This document shows, in pieces, positions 26,401 to 34,762 of a DNA stretch of 64,000 bases (within the stretch, counting starts at the first letter, position 1; each line of letters begins with the position of its first letter). A program made the translations under genes and the position numbers. This stretch comes from Meandrina meandrites (lineage: Eukaryota > Cnidaria > Anthozoa > Scleractinia > Meandrinidae): NCBI GenBank assembly GCA_963693305.1, contig OY855906.1:17441661-17505660 (forward strand), in the 5' to 3' direction. The notes below the pieces were generated by a model that worked only from the letters and a program-made list of their open reading frames with translations, had not been told where the DNA came from and ran no database searches.

Positions 26401-28651
26401 GTGACGTAACTAAGGTATGTGGAGTGGCTTCACAGGGGAGACCAGGATTCATAGACCAAGGAGGCTGGTTTGTGAAGACTTACACTCTCGCTTACAGCAA
26501 GGATGGTGAAAACTGGACAAATTATAAAGAATTTGGGATAGCCAAGGTAAAAAAAAAAGTTGTCTGTGGGCATATACAGTAACTGGTAGTTAACACAGCG
26601 CGATCTGTGTTGTCATGCCAATAAAATAGAATGCAATATTTATTGCAGTCTTAATGTAAATCTATATGTAGCTAGTGAACTTGGAAATGTAGATTCAGGG
26701 CAACTGTACATTTTGCAGAGGGTCTTTGTAGACAAAACGTAATATTGTCAGTAACAAATTAACAAGGAGATTTATTCTCACTTTACAAATCATGGTATCT
26801 TGTGTTACACAGATTTGATTCTTTGCTCAGCATGCAGAAATACTTGGTGATATTACTATACTTGTATATACTGTACATCCTTAATTATATAATTTTCTAA
26901 CTTATAACTAACGTACAATATTCTAGCTTATTGTAATTGTGTTCTATTTTTAAGAAATTATTTGTATTAACTTAACGAAAAGTCAGCTTAATGCATGTGT
27001 TACAAAATATACAGATCGGAGTGGTATGTTTTAGAAACAGACAAAGGCAGTTTTCATAACACAACCCAAGTGGCGATACTTTATTAGGCGTTTTGATTTC
27101 ATATCATGTACTCAGACAGAACTTGAAAGTGTAGTTTTATTTTTAACTATTAAATTTATTTTCGTAGGTTTGTCATGTAGCCAAAGCAACCCTCTTAAAA
27201 GTGGCTGTTTATTCACTTTAATGATATCATGTCCGGTTACAGGTTTTCCAGGGTAACAGCGATCCTGACACAGTAGTGACTAACATGCTTAAAATGGCTG
27301 TGAATGCTCATTATGTGAGAATTAAGCCCCAGTCATGGCACAACCATATAGCAATACGTGCCGAGGTCTACAAAGGAGAAGCCAGTAAGTAGAACCTTAA
27401 AAAAACAAAAACAGATTAAGTCTATTTTTCGTTATATGTGTATGATTTAGTGCAACTACAGGATGGGTATATCAATTCACTGTTTTAGTTCAAAGATTAA
27501 AAATTAGTATAATTTTTTTTACTTAATAAAAGTTGTTAGTACATACTAAAACAGTGGATAGCATTGTTGGCGCACTCTGATTGGCTACTCAAACTTTGGA
27601 TATCCTTTGCTATTCACCTCTGAGGAACTCGTGTGCGAAAATTGTAATATTGTTGACAGGAATGAATGAGTTAAAAATCATCTTTTTCAGGTTATATTAT
27701 TATCTCACTGTTTTAGTTCATATACTAAAACAACTATTTACCTCAGTGTCGGTGGCTAGTGGTGGATATTTACCTTGCCGTGAAATATCCACCACTAGCC
27801 ACCTCCACTTCGTTGAATAGTTGTTAAATATTATACACTTATTTTACTGCAAGTTTTCATAATTTTGTGCTACATCAAGACAATACTGGCAATATTTCCC
27901 AGTTGATGGTTTTGTTTATTCTCATCACCTGCCTGGTTGGCAATGTTCTGATATTGGGAGGCGAAATTAGATGTTGGTCACGCTAAAATTTTTAAAATTG
28001 ATCTTAATCATAAAAGTACTTGTAATGTAGGTCTCTAATAAGAACTGGGAATTCATTAATTTAGTAAAACATAATTAAGCAGGACTTGGTGTTTGACAAT
28101 CATTGATTTGTTTTCGTTTTGCTACATAGGTTCTAAACTAACTGCTGGAATCCACAAACTTGCTGACACCCTCACCAAAACAGGCAAAAAGAAATCGTTT
28201 GACAGGCAAAACACTCCAACCTCTCCAACGGACGAAGATGAAGAAGACAACAGAGCATCAAAGCCTCCGTTAGAAAGAAAAGTTTCATTTGATGATCAAG
28301 TCAGTTATGTCGATCGACAGTCCTCTACGGAAAATCTTTTGAATGGAGATGATTCAAAAACAGAAAAGCATGTAGATGGTGTTCAGAATGATAGTGAAAA
28401 TGATGAAGAACAACCTGATGATTACCTTCAGCTGGTAAGAGAGCCCAGCAGTGAGGAGAAGGAAGTTGAGTTGAAAGTTCAGCAGAAAATAGAGGCACTT
28501 CGGAAAGGAGAGGAAGGTTCTCAGCCGGTTAGTAAGCATCTAAATTATACACTGCAACACACATTTTTTAATCATGGTTTAATTTTGATTTTTGTTTGAA
28601 ATTTTTCAGATCAGATTCAGTTTTTTTCCTTTATCTGAAACAAAGGAAAAT

Positions 28652-28682
<31 letters not shown>

Positions 28683-31600
28683 AATTTTTTAAAGCAGTTT
28701 GATTTTTATTTTCTTTTGTTTCAAATTATCATAATGAATATGAGACAATGCAAAAAAAAAATCATATCAGTTTGAAAATTTTAAAGCCAAAGATAAATTT
28801 AAACCACAACAAATGTACAAACTGTTTATAAAGCTTGAAACTATAAAAAAATCAAACCACAACAAAAACATTTCTTTGCTACTTTTTTCAACAGTATACT
28901 GTATTCATTATTTACAATAAGTTTATAGTCCAAGTCTGCCACAAAATATGTATTTTCATGTATTCCCAATGTGGAAATTTCATTTGTTCCCTTGCTTCGA
29001 GTTTTTATTGGTTCAATGAACTAGCTGTGCATAATTGGTCACACGGCTTACATTGGTTTTTGTTTGATGACACTCAATCAAAAATCGAAGTTAAGGCGGT
29101 GGCAAACGAGGACACAATGTTGCGGACACATTGTTGCGGACACAAATGTTTCCCCGTTTGCCCGCGCACGCAACATTTGTTGTGGACACAAAATTTGTGT
29201 CCGAGACACAAAAATGTTTCTGATTTCTTTCAGAAACATTTTTTGTCCGCAACAAATGTTTCCCGGTTTGCGCAGCATAGAAACAATAATGAGCAACAAT
29301 GTGTCCGCCACATTGTGTCCTCGTTTGCCACCACCTTTAGCCCACTGTTTTTTTTAATTTATTTTTTTTTATTTATTGGTTGCACAGTTATAATTACATA
29401 CATTATAGAAAAAACACTTATACAATAAAAAACTAAATCACATTGACTAAATTACATAACATTACATTCCATTTCAATTACGATAACCTATATCAAATTA
29501 GCGGGTGGTGGCAAACGAGGACACATTGTGGCGGACACATTGTTGCTCATGATGTTTTCTTGGGCGAGCAAACGGGGAAACATTTGTTGCAGACACAAAA
29601 TGTTTCTGAAAGAAATCAGAAACATTTTTGTGTCTCGGACACAAATTTTGTGTCCGCAACAAATATTGCCCGCGCGGGCAAACAGGGAAACATTTGTGTC
29701 CGCCACAATGTGTCCGCAACATTGTGTCCTCGTTTGCCACCCCTTAAAGTACATGAATACTAAAGCCCACTGCTAAACGCTAATCATTTACCAGCTAGCC
29801 CAACAATTTTGTATACGTGCCTTGATCTTATGGGCTATATACTGGAGATTTTTAAACCCCATAAATTGCTATTGTTCTTTGTATTTAAACATACGCACCA
29901 AACCGTACCAAACGATGTGTTACCTTGTTTTAAGTGTTAATTAATGATTTACTATGCAGCTTAAGGAGGCTCACAACGGTTTCCAGCAATTTCAAGCTCT
30001 TAAACTTTGATAGGCCAGTACTAAAAATCTTTATCAGTTGCTGCAACAATAATGATATCGACCAAATGTCCAATCATTGCTGAATAAGTTGTGGCCATTT
30101 TCATGACGTCACTGGTTACTATAGCAACAGTTTTACCTGTTAAAAACACCCTTAATTTTCCCTTTAAGTGCTTATAACTCAAAAACGAGTCCGGTGACCC
30201 CCATTTTTTATTATTGAATAATGATTGGCATGTTAAGGTGCAACTTTTTGCAAAGTTAAAAAAATTTCTGCGGAGCAGTTTCAGAGCCACCTTAAATTTT
30301 CGAAAATTTAAGGTGGCTCTGAAACTGTTCCGCAGAAATTTTTTTAACTTTGCCAAAAGTTGCACCTTAACATGCCAATCATTATTCAATAATAAAAAAT
30401 GGGGGTCACCGGACTCGTTTTTGAGTTATAAGCACTTAAAGGGAAAATTAAGGGTGTTTTTAACAGGTAAAACTGTTGCTACAGTAACCAGTGACGTCAT
30501 GAAAATGGCTACAACTTATTCAGCAATGATTGGAAATTTGGTCGATATCATTATTGTTGCAGCAACTGATAAAGATTTGTAGCACTGACCCATCAAAGTT
30601 TAAGAGCTTGAAAGCGCTGGAAACCGTTGCGAGCCTCCTTAAGATAAGATTCATAACGTAAGACAGGGTTCAAAATAAAATTTCGTTTTTAGCCTGAATT
30701 TGTCGGCTTTTTTGTCAAGGCTCATTTTTTTCCCGGTTGTTAAGCTAGAGCGATGCGTTTTCAAGGGACACAATCCATATGCATACATGACGTACCCATG
30801 GGCTTGCAATGCATTCTGGGGCGATTTCAAATACAGTCGGCCATTTCCAAGTTTTCCGAACTGAAAATATTTTACGGCAAAGCGAAATAATGGATTGGAG
30901 CAATTTGACTTCTTTTCTTATTTTGAATGTTTTATAATTTTTTGGAGGGACACAATACCTGAGAAGGTGGGGCGGCCCGTTATTTATCTGAAATGAAGTT
31001 GCCACATTGGCGACTAAACCGCAAAACCAGAAGTTTTAGTCGCCAAAGATGAAAGTTTGGTCGCGTTAGCCACCAGTGAGTCGCACTTTCTAGCCCTGTA
31101 GCTGCTTTATTGTCTGATATAAAATGTTTCCTTCAACTTACAGCAAGTTTGATTTCAGTTGGCCGATCAAGGCATGATATTTTATATTTCTTCGGTGAAA
31201 AGTAGCCGGCAAGTGTCGTCAAAGTGCCGGCTACCGCCGACAGCCGGCTGCTATTTTGAACCCTGTAAGATAAGATTCTGCTTTGGTGCTGCATACATGT
31301 TAAGAACTTCTTCTTAGAAAAGAATCGGAGAAAATACAGTTTGTGAATTATAAGGGCCTTTGTGTAGTACGACGTTACCATGCCTGTGTCTATATATAAC
31401 ACGTGCCGTTATATAATTGTAAGTAGCCTGGTGTTTTATTTGGTGAAGAAAGATTTGAATATTAATTTTAACTTGAATTTTAACATCATCGACTTTTTTC
31501 TTTTTCTGTTTTAAGATTGGGAGACACGAAGTATCACAAAGCATCTTGGCCAGGAAGAGTTTGTATGAAAACACTCCGCAAAAAAGTGGGCCGACCACCG

Positions 31601-33816
31601 AGCAAAAGACAACCAGAGTAACAAAGGTTAAAAAAGAAACTGTGGTATTAACAAAGAAAGAAGTTGTTGTGGAGAGACGAGATGCTGAAGCTCGACAAAG
31701 GACCGATTCAGGGTCCAGTCAAGGTAAGCAATTTGTAGTCATTAGCAAAGTGGTAAGACAAAAATTAAGTTTAGTTGGTTCATAAATAGAAACTTCAGAA
31801 TTTTTTTACAAGTGTACTGTCACAGCAATATTGATTTATATTTCTACATGCTTGTTTCGTTTACCAACAGTGATTTAACGGTAATTTTTGAAGAAATGTT
31901 CTTGGTATTCCACAAGAATGCAGATCCTTACTCATGTTCTTCTTTTCCCTTCTTTGTCTTGCGGTATTGCTTATACAATTTTCACGGCTTTCTCGTACCC
32001 TCTCTTCTAAAAGCTATTCATGATTGTATTGTCTCCTTTGTTCAGTTTAGAAGCTATTGTAGACGATGTAGTTTGCTCGACAAGTCCTTGGTAACGAAGC
32101 AAAAGTTTGGCTTGTGTTTGCTACATGTGCACAACTCCAACTACAACAACAACAACACTTTGTTGGGTAGCCGCAATTACTTGTGTACGTGTATAGGCTT
32201 GAAAGAAATTTGAATTCCGGTCAAGAAAGCAGCTCTCAAAATTGTGCTTGACCAGGGCGGTTACGTATGTGCTTGCCTAGTTTATTTGTTGTTTTAAAGG
32301 CGTGATTTAGACAGTAGATGTGCTAGAGTCCTTGCACATAGCGCAAGGGAGAATGAAAGCTACTTGCTAGACCGGAAAAACTAAAGTTAAGTAACTTTCT
32401 TTTCCAGATGCTGACAGAGAAAGGGAAATGTTGGCAAAAACAGAACAAGCTTTTCAGAAGTACGCCAAACAGCTTAAAGAAGAGGGTGGCCAAAGTGTGA
32501 AAGAAAAGAGGCCTTCTTTAGTTGCTCTAAGCAGACTGAATTTCGAAGACCCTCGTACAGTTACAAAAACTAATGAGAATGCAAGTTATCCGGCCAAAAT
32601 GGAAAGTTTGCTAAAGGAAAAGGAAGAGCTCTTAAAAAAGATGGAAAACCTTAAAAAGAGGATCAAAGTCGCCAAGGATAGGAAAATATTCTTTACTTTG
32701 TCCACTACTAGGTCAAAGGCTACTGCAGATGCTGATGCAGAATTCCACGAGTCTCAATGTGACTTAGCAAAAACAAAGAAAAGACTATTGGAAATTGAGA
32801 ATGAAACAAAAAATCTGAAAGTGATGGAGTTAAGATACCAAAAGACACCTGAAAAGAGCTCATGGCAAAACCCAAACAAGCCTCTTTTACGAAAAAATAG
32901 CAGAGAATGTAAGCTTGGATCAGCGAACATCCCAGCACCCAAGATCGTTTCGTCACCGGCATCTTCAGACCCAGAAATCGAACTTGCACAGAAGGGAAGC
33001 GTTTTGTCGCAGATCAAGGTAGGAATTAAGTCGAGTAGCTCTTTTCACTACAATATTGAACAAATTAGTCATAACATCTAATGTTTTCGTGAATTTAATT
33101 TTTACGCAATTGTTCCACTGGTCAGTGTTTCTTCTTGCTAAAACCAGTAGGAAAATTGAATATATTACGTTGCTCAAGCCGATTAATGATTCATCAAGTT
33201 GAAACGAAAGGAAATCATAACCGTTAAGGAGGTTTGGATACCCGCTCTTAATTAGCACAGATTTTTGCGATTTCATTTCTCCGTTTACTCCTTAGTTTGT
33301 GGTTGATTGAGACGATGTATCAAACACTCGAGACAGTGTTTCATCGGCTATCTAAACACCTTGAATGTCGTCAAAAAAACTCCTCTGCGCGTCCTTTTCT
33401 CAACTCTCTTCTTGGTGTTTGGATATCCCGATGAAACACTGTCTCTCGTGTTTGATATATTACGTAGACGATGTGTAAAAATTATCCAGAGGCAAATTAG
33501 CAGAAAACAGACATTTAAAGAGATGCGGGATTGGTGGAAATTAATTATTTTCCTAAAATTCTTATAACAAACGAGTCACAAATGACGATGAAAACATGAG
33601 GGTACACAAAGCGTTCTGGATGAGTGTCACGCTACATTTTGGAATCTTCTGTCAGTAACAGATCTAAACTTAGAAGTGATAAAGAAAACCTCATCCAATA
33701 TAAAGTAAGACTTGAGCTAAACAGCATTACAGACAACTGACCCGAACTAACAATATCTGTGAATACTTTTTATTTTTCAGGCGTTTGAACAGATGAAGAA
33801 AACAAGTGAAAAGTAA
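11410..33816 (+). CDS. actin filament-associated protein 1-like (PH-PH-F5/8C-coiled coil), 11 exons
   Basis: Joined coding exons: 11410-11440, 16713-17044, 19085-19783, 23367-24501, 25485-25652, 26401-26546, 27243-27384, 28130-28527, 31516-31723, 32408-33018, 33781-33816. All junctions are GT-AG and keep frame, giving 3906 nt and 1301 residues. Visible parts: an N-terminal helical region (about 1-55) like the start of AFAP1, PH1 (about 204-292), a lysine-rich stretch (443-462), PH2 (about 472-558), YxxV-type tyrosines in acidic context and a proline-rich SH3-type motif (653-667), F5/8C (about 739-883), and a coiled coil (about 1150-1230). Known AFAP1-family proteins bind actin and dock Src kinases through such motifs. 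Two PH domains plus a C-terminal coil support the assignment. The discoidin domain is not part of vertebrate AFAP1 as I know it. No signal peptide or membrane segment is present, so the protein should be cytosolic. Alternative 5' exons cannot be excluded. Confidence 0.85.
11441..13655. other. AFAP1-like intron 1, 5' part, no other feature
   Basis: AT-rich intronic DNA. The only patterned sequence is a short TTTA/TTTT-rich run near 13540-13570. No coding or repeat ends were recognised. Confidence 0.5.
13656..13990. mobile_element. nested MITE pair (GTTCCAGAAAATATCCAT family)
   Basis: The outer element starts GTTCCAGAAAATATCCAT near 13658 and ends with ATGGATATTTTCTGGAAC near 13988. A second element of the same family (about 13738-13882), with the same inverted ends, interrupts it. 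Comparison with the single copy at 40139-40314 shows the outer copy is cut where its interior AAATTCCATTG breaks off, and it resumes after the inner copy. Confidence 0.75.
14370..14482. mobile_element. 95-bp near-perfect palindromic MITE with 9-bp TSD
   Basis: The element occupies 14379-14473. Its two halves are exact reverse complements around T14426 (47 bp per arm). Its ends read TAGCCTGCGAACGCAGACG and the inverse. The flanks are AGTTGAACT at 14370-14378 and 14474-14482, an exact 9-bp target duplication. A shortened relative with its own 9-bp duplication lies at 60671-60744. Confidence 0.88.
14600..14690 (-). repeat. fragment of a TTTAAACCACAA repeat
   Basis: AAATCAAACTGCTTTGAAGAATTTTAACC followed by AAAGCTTAAACCACAA is a diverged copy of one arm of the inverted repeat at 28650-28815. 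It is followed by a CCCGGGAGGACTCCCATATGG stretch that loosely resembles the end of the G-run MITE. Confidence 0.4.
14691..16007. other. AFAP1-like intron 1, no other feature
   Basis: AT-rich intronic sequence. No element ends, tandem repeat or splice-flanked coding block were recognised. Confidence 0.45.
16008..16463 (+). repeat. two-unit tandem duplication in intron 1
   Basis: 16008-16227 and 16228-16463 are direct adjacent copies that start CATATTTGCTT and run through AGATCTTGACATG, CACAATGGAATTTTTTTTAACAGTGC and GCATCAGCTACTTGTATAC. The second copy has about 16 extra bases near 16277-16315. Identity looks near 90% by eye. Confidence 0.85.
16713..17044 (+). CDS. AFAP1-like exon 2
   Basis: The acceptor is TTGACAG and the donor AAG|GTGTGC. 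It continues the N-terminal helix (FHTGLSKLSTFLQSIL) and then a serine/asparagine-rich linker. It starts two bases into a codon and ends on a codon boundary. Confidence 0.85.
17458..17726 (+). repeat. intronic MITE-like repeat, copy A
   Basis: It contains AACAATTATTCACC, the block CACCGACACTGAGGTGAATAATTG and TTTTAGTATATACC. The reverse complement of 27545-27832 (intron 7 of the same gene) matches these blocks in order. The ends are AT-rich and not sharply defined. Confidence 0.6.
17820..18070 (+). repeat. degenerate SINE-like remnant
   Basis: GGTTAGAGTCACTGTGTTGTGTTCTTTGGCAAGA and nearby words match the region just after the B-box in the tRNA-derived SINE, but the head and tail are eroded. 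Confidence 0.35.
19085..19783 (+). CDS. AFAP1-like exon 3 (PH domain 1)
   Basis: Phase 0 at both ends. It encodes an acidic stretch (EEDEDESDNNDDDD) and then PH1 at about residues 204-292, from FAGVLKEKHSEKLWW to the helix EELKEWMKVL with its conserved tryptophan. The donor is AAG|GTAAAG. Confidence 0.88.
19784..20929. other. AFAP1-like intron 3, 5' part
   Basis: AT-rich intronic sequence without a recognised element or coding block. Confidence 0.45.
20930..21255 (+). repeat. intronic repeat, plus copy of an inverted pair
   Basis: It contains GGAAGAGTTTGGGTCGAGT, GGCTTCCGATTCAAATG and a block ending CATCGATTT. The same sequence occurs inverted at 21815-22125, 560 bp downstream. Short open frames in both copies are broken and differ in reading, so this looks like a mobile repeat rather than a gene. 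Confidence 0.65.
21815..22125 (-). repeat. intronic repeat, minus copy of an inverted pair
   Basis: Reverse complement of 20930-21255 with small indels and substitutions. The pair could fold as double-stranded RNA in the AFAP1-like pre-mRNA. Confidence 0.65.
22126..23366. other. AFAP1-like intron 3, 3' part
   Basis: Open frames on both strands between 22590 and 23212 have no family motif and no phase-compatible splice sites. The acceptor at 23361-23366 (TTCCAG) opens exon 4. Confidence 0.4.
23367..24501 (+). CDS. AFAP1-like exon 4 (PH domain 2, Tyr and Pro motifs)
   Basis: The largest exon. It encodes KRWFLIREQKLHCYK through the helix DWERWKKAFL (PH2, about residues 472-558). A Lys-rich patch precedes PH2. 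After it come tyrosines in acidic or YxxV/YMEV-like context (Y585, Y627, Y691; Y398 lies upstream of PH2) and PLPPVPPELPPP. The donor is AAAG|GTCAGT. Confidence 0.9.
24502..25484. other. AFAP1-like intron 4
   Basis: No recognised element. A short repeated word (ACCTAG/TAACCTAG) recurs around 24898-24955. Confidence 0.45.
25485..25652 (+). CDS. AFAP1-like exon 5 (F5/8C, first third)
   Basis: The acceptor is CCCTGTAG and the donor TTAG|GTAACA, phase 1 to phase 1. It encodes GISDGTIEDSAITASS and ends with YLQIDLG, the typical opening strands of a discoidin fold. Confidence 0.88.
   Translation, partial: VLCQLAYQMALLRTAQLQHHHFWTVLQRPLREDSIHQMEHGVQNPMTNSNIFKLT
26013..26345 (-). mobile_element. 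probable 5'-truncated LINE 3' end
   Basis: Read on the minus strand it ends AAATAAAGTTTACTACTACTAC, the same architecture (AAATAAAGTT plus a trinucleotide tail) as the better supported LINE end at 47309-47900. No coding remnant is visible, so the call is tentative. Confidence 0.4.
26401..26546 (+). CDS. AFAP1-like exon 6 (F5/8C, middle)
   Basis: The acceptor is GTCTTCAG and the donor AAG|GTAAAA. It encodes VCGVASQGRPG, the standard discoidin turn, followed by YTLAYSKDGENWTNYK, the characteristic core strand motif. Confidence 0.9.
26547..27242. other. AFAP1-like intron 6
   Basis: AT-rich, no recognised element. Confidence 0.5.
27243..27384 (+). CDS. AFAP1-like exon 7 (F5/8C, last third)
   Basis: The acceptor is GGTTACAG and the donor GCCA|GTAAGT. 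It encodes YVRIKPQSWHNHIAIRAEVY, the C-terminal strand pair of the F5/8C fold with its conserved RI.P..W and R.E. Confidence 0.9.
27545..27832 (-). repeat. intronic MITE-like repeat, copy B
   Basis: The reverse complement matches copy A at 17458-17726 (TACTAAAACA, ACCTCAGTGTCGGTG, CCTCCACTTCG). It also contains its own local hairpin, GGCTAGTGGTGGATATTTACC paired with the ATCCACCACTAGCC arm. Confidence 0.6.
28130..28527 (+). CDS. AFAP1-like exon 8
   Basis: The acceptor is GCTACATAG. It encodes a polar linker with basic-serine motifs (GKKKSFDRQ, LERKVSFDDQ), an acidic segment, and the start of a charged helix (VQQKIEALRKGEE). The donor GTTAGT is weaker than its neighbours but gives phase 0, which exon 9 requires. 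GTAAGC four bases later would shift frame. Confidence 0.8.
28650..28815. repeat. short inverted repeat (TGTTGTGGTTTAAATTTATC)
   Basis: Arms at about 28653-28700 and 28765-28813 are imperfect reverse complements that start TTGTGGTTTAAATTTATC and close near CAGTTTGA. A one-arm relative lies at 14600-14690. Confidence 0.6.
29093..29337. mobile_element. hairpin MITE, copy 1 (GGCAAACGAGGACACA family)
   Basis: Ends AAGGCGGTGGCAAACGAGG and the inverse CGTTTGCCACCACCTT. The interior is a run of the words TGTTGCGGACACA and its complement folding onto itself around TTTCTGATTTCTTTCAGAAA. Lies in intron 8 of the AFAP1-like gene. Confidence 0.8.
29503..29745. mobile_element. hairpin MITE, copy 2 (GGCAAACGAGGACACA family)
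   Basis: Same ends and palindromic plan as copy 1, only 165 bp further downstream in the same intron. The central hairpin reads TTTCTGAAAGAAATCAGAAA, that is, the element is in the other orientation or simply symmetric. Confidence 0.8.
29960..30643. mobile_element. 684-bp foldback element with TTAA tips
   Basis: The sequence is a long inverted repeat centred at 30301/30302 with arms of about 340 bp that match almost base for base. The ends read CTTAAGGAGGCTC and GAGCCTCCTTAAG, so TTAA flanks GGAGGCTC at both tips. The two 122-codon frames found here on opposite strands are the same palindromic sequence read twice. A diverged relative lies at 46519-47010. Confidence 0.85.
30644..31515. other. 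AFAP1-like intron 8, 3' part
   Basis: No supported element. The words TTGGTCGC, TTAGTCGCC and GCCGGCTA repeat around 31010-31260. The acceptor for exon 9 is CTGTTTTAAG. Confidence 0.4.
31516..31723 (+). CDS. AFAP1-like exon 9
   Basis: Encodes SQSILARKSLYENTPQKSG followed by a basic stretch (VKKETVVLTKKEVVVERR). Phase 0 in. The donor CAAG|GTAAGC is phase 1, matched by exon 10. Confidence 0.82.
32408..33018 (+). CDS. AFAP1-like exon 10 (coiled coil)
   Basis: The acceptor is TTTCCAG and the donor AAG|GTAGGA. It encodes charged heptad-like helices at about residues 1152-1180 (ESLLKEKEELLKKMENLKKR) and 1203-1228, in the position of the AFAP1 C-terminal coil, followed by a basic, proline/serine-rich tail. 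Confidence 0.9.
33220..33470. repeat. inverted repeat in intron 10
   Basis: Arms at about 33314-33360 and 33416-33463 pair (ATCAAACACTCGAGACAGTGTTTCATCG against its complement with small mismatches). A TTAAGGAGG motif at 33223 resembles the tip of the 29960-30643 element, but no matching opposite tip was found. Confidence 0.55.
33781..33816 (+). CDS. AFAP1-like exon 11 (stop codon)
   Basis: The acceptor is TATTTTTCAG. It encodes AFEQMKKTSEK and TAA. The short terminal exon keeps the phase of exon 10. Confidence 0.82.
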   Translation, partial: AFEQMKKTSEK

Positions 33817-34164
33817 TGCCAATTACTTCAAAAACACCTGCTGTAGTGTAAAAGATGTTGTCAATCAATTTGCAACCTTAAAGGTCACACTTTTTCTCCG
33901 AGAGGTACCAAAACTATGTGTTCGAGTAGTTGGACTTCCAAATGGATGTGCAATTATCTTGCCCTTGAAACAAAAATTTCCATAACAGGGGAACGTTTCA
34001 TGTATTTTCGGTTAATTCAAATCATTTATTAATCAAATTACCAGAACAAGTGTTTTTGATTTAACAGTGCTTGGTGGGAATGGTGTGTCCTGAAGTTTCC
34101 AATTGATTTACACATTATTGTGTTGATGACGTGTGTGAACATCTGTTATTTCGATTTACATGTA

Positions 34165-34438
34165 AAGGTGGTGGCAAACGAGGACACATTGTTGCGGACA
34201 CATTGTTGCTCATGATGTTTCTTGGGTGGGCAAACGAGCGGGACACAAAACATTTGTTTTGTGTCCATGCCGCGCAAACGGGGAAACATTTGTTGCGGAC
34301 ACAAAATGTTTCTGACAAAAATCAGAAACTTTTTTGTGTCTCGGACACAAATTTTGTGTCCGCAACAAATGTTGCGCGCACGGGCAAACGGGGAAACATT
34401 TGTGTCCGCAACAATGTGTCTTCGTTTGCCACCACCTT
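34165..34438. mobile_element. hairpin MITE, copy 3 (GGCAAACGAGGACACA family)
   Basis: The terminal inverted repeats are AAGGTGGTGGCAAACGA at 34165 and its exact complement ending at 34438. The interior is palindromic, as in copies 1 and 2. It lies about 350 bp after the AFAP1-like stop codon, so probably within the 3' UTR. Confidence 0.82.
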
Positions 34439-34756
34439 AAAGCATTTAAAGCGATTTGGTTTGAAATACGTTGTAAAAGAAACAAAAGTTAGCTCATTGT
34501 TAGTGGTTTTAAACTGTGGTGTTGTGAATGAATTCACCTGTGGCTTACAAAGGAAAGAAGATAATAAAGAATCCCGATTTCTCGTATTTTCGATTCCCTG
34601 GATCAATCGATAACTCGAGCAAAAAAAGTCGTTTAACTTCCTCCTTGAAACATTGTAATATTTTACCCCCGATTTCTCGAACTAATTTTGGTTTTCCTTG
34701 GACGTTCGAAAAATTGGGATTCCACTTCAATTGGTGTTCAATGTTTGTATGTTTGT

Positions 34757-34762
34757 AATAAA
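34757..34762 (+). promoter_or_regulatory. candidate polyadenylation signal AATAAA
   Basis: First AATAAA after the AFAP1-like stop codon that sits in a plausible T-rich context. Another lies at 35584-35589. The choice cannot be made without transcript data. Confidence 0.35.

Noticed and set aside
29064..29776. Several 70-100 codon frames with RHKNVSDFFQKH-like repeats, also at 34.1-34.5 kb
   Set aside because: They recur only inside the hairpin MITE copies, on both strands, so they are read-through of palindromic DNA.
30021..30582. Two 122-codon frames on opposite strands with almost the same peptide
   Set aside because: They are the two strands of one long palindrome, so the identity is automatic. 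The diverged copy at 46.5 kb has no frame and there are no coding motifs.
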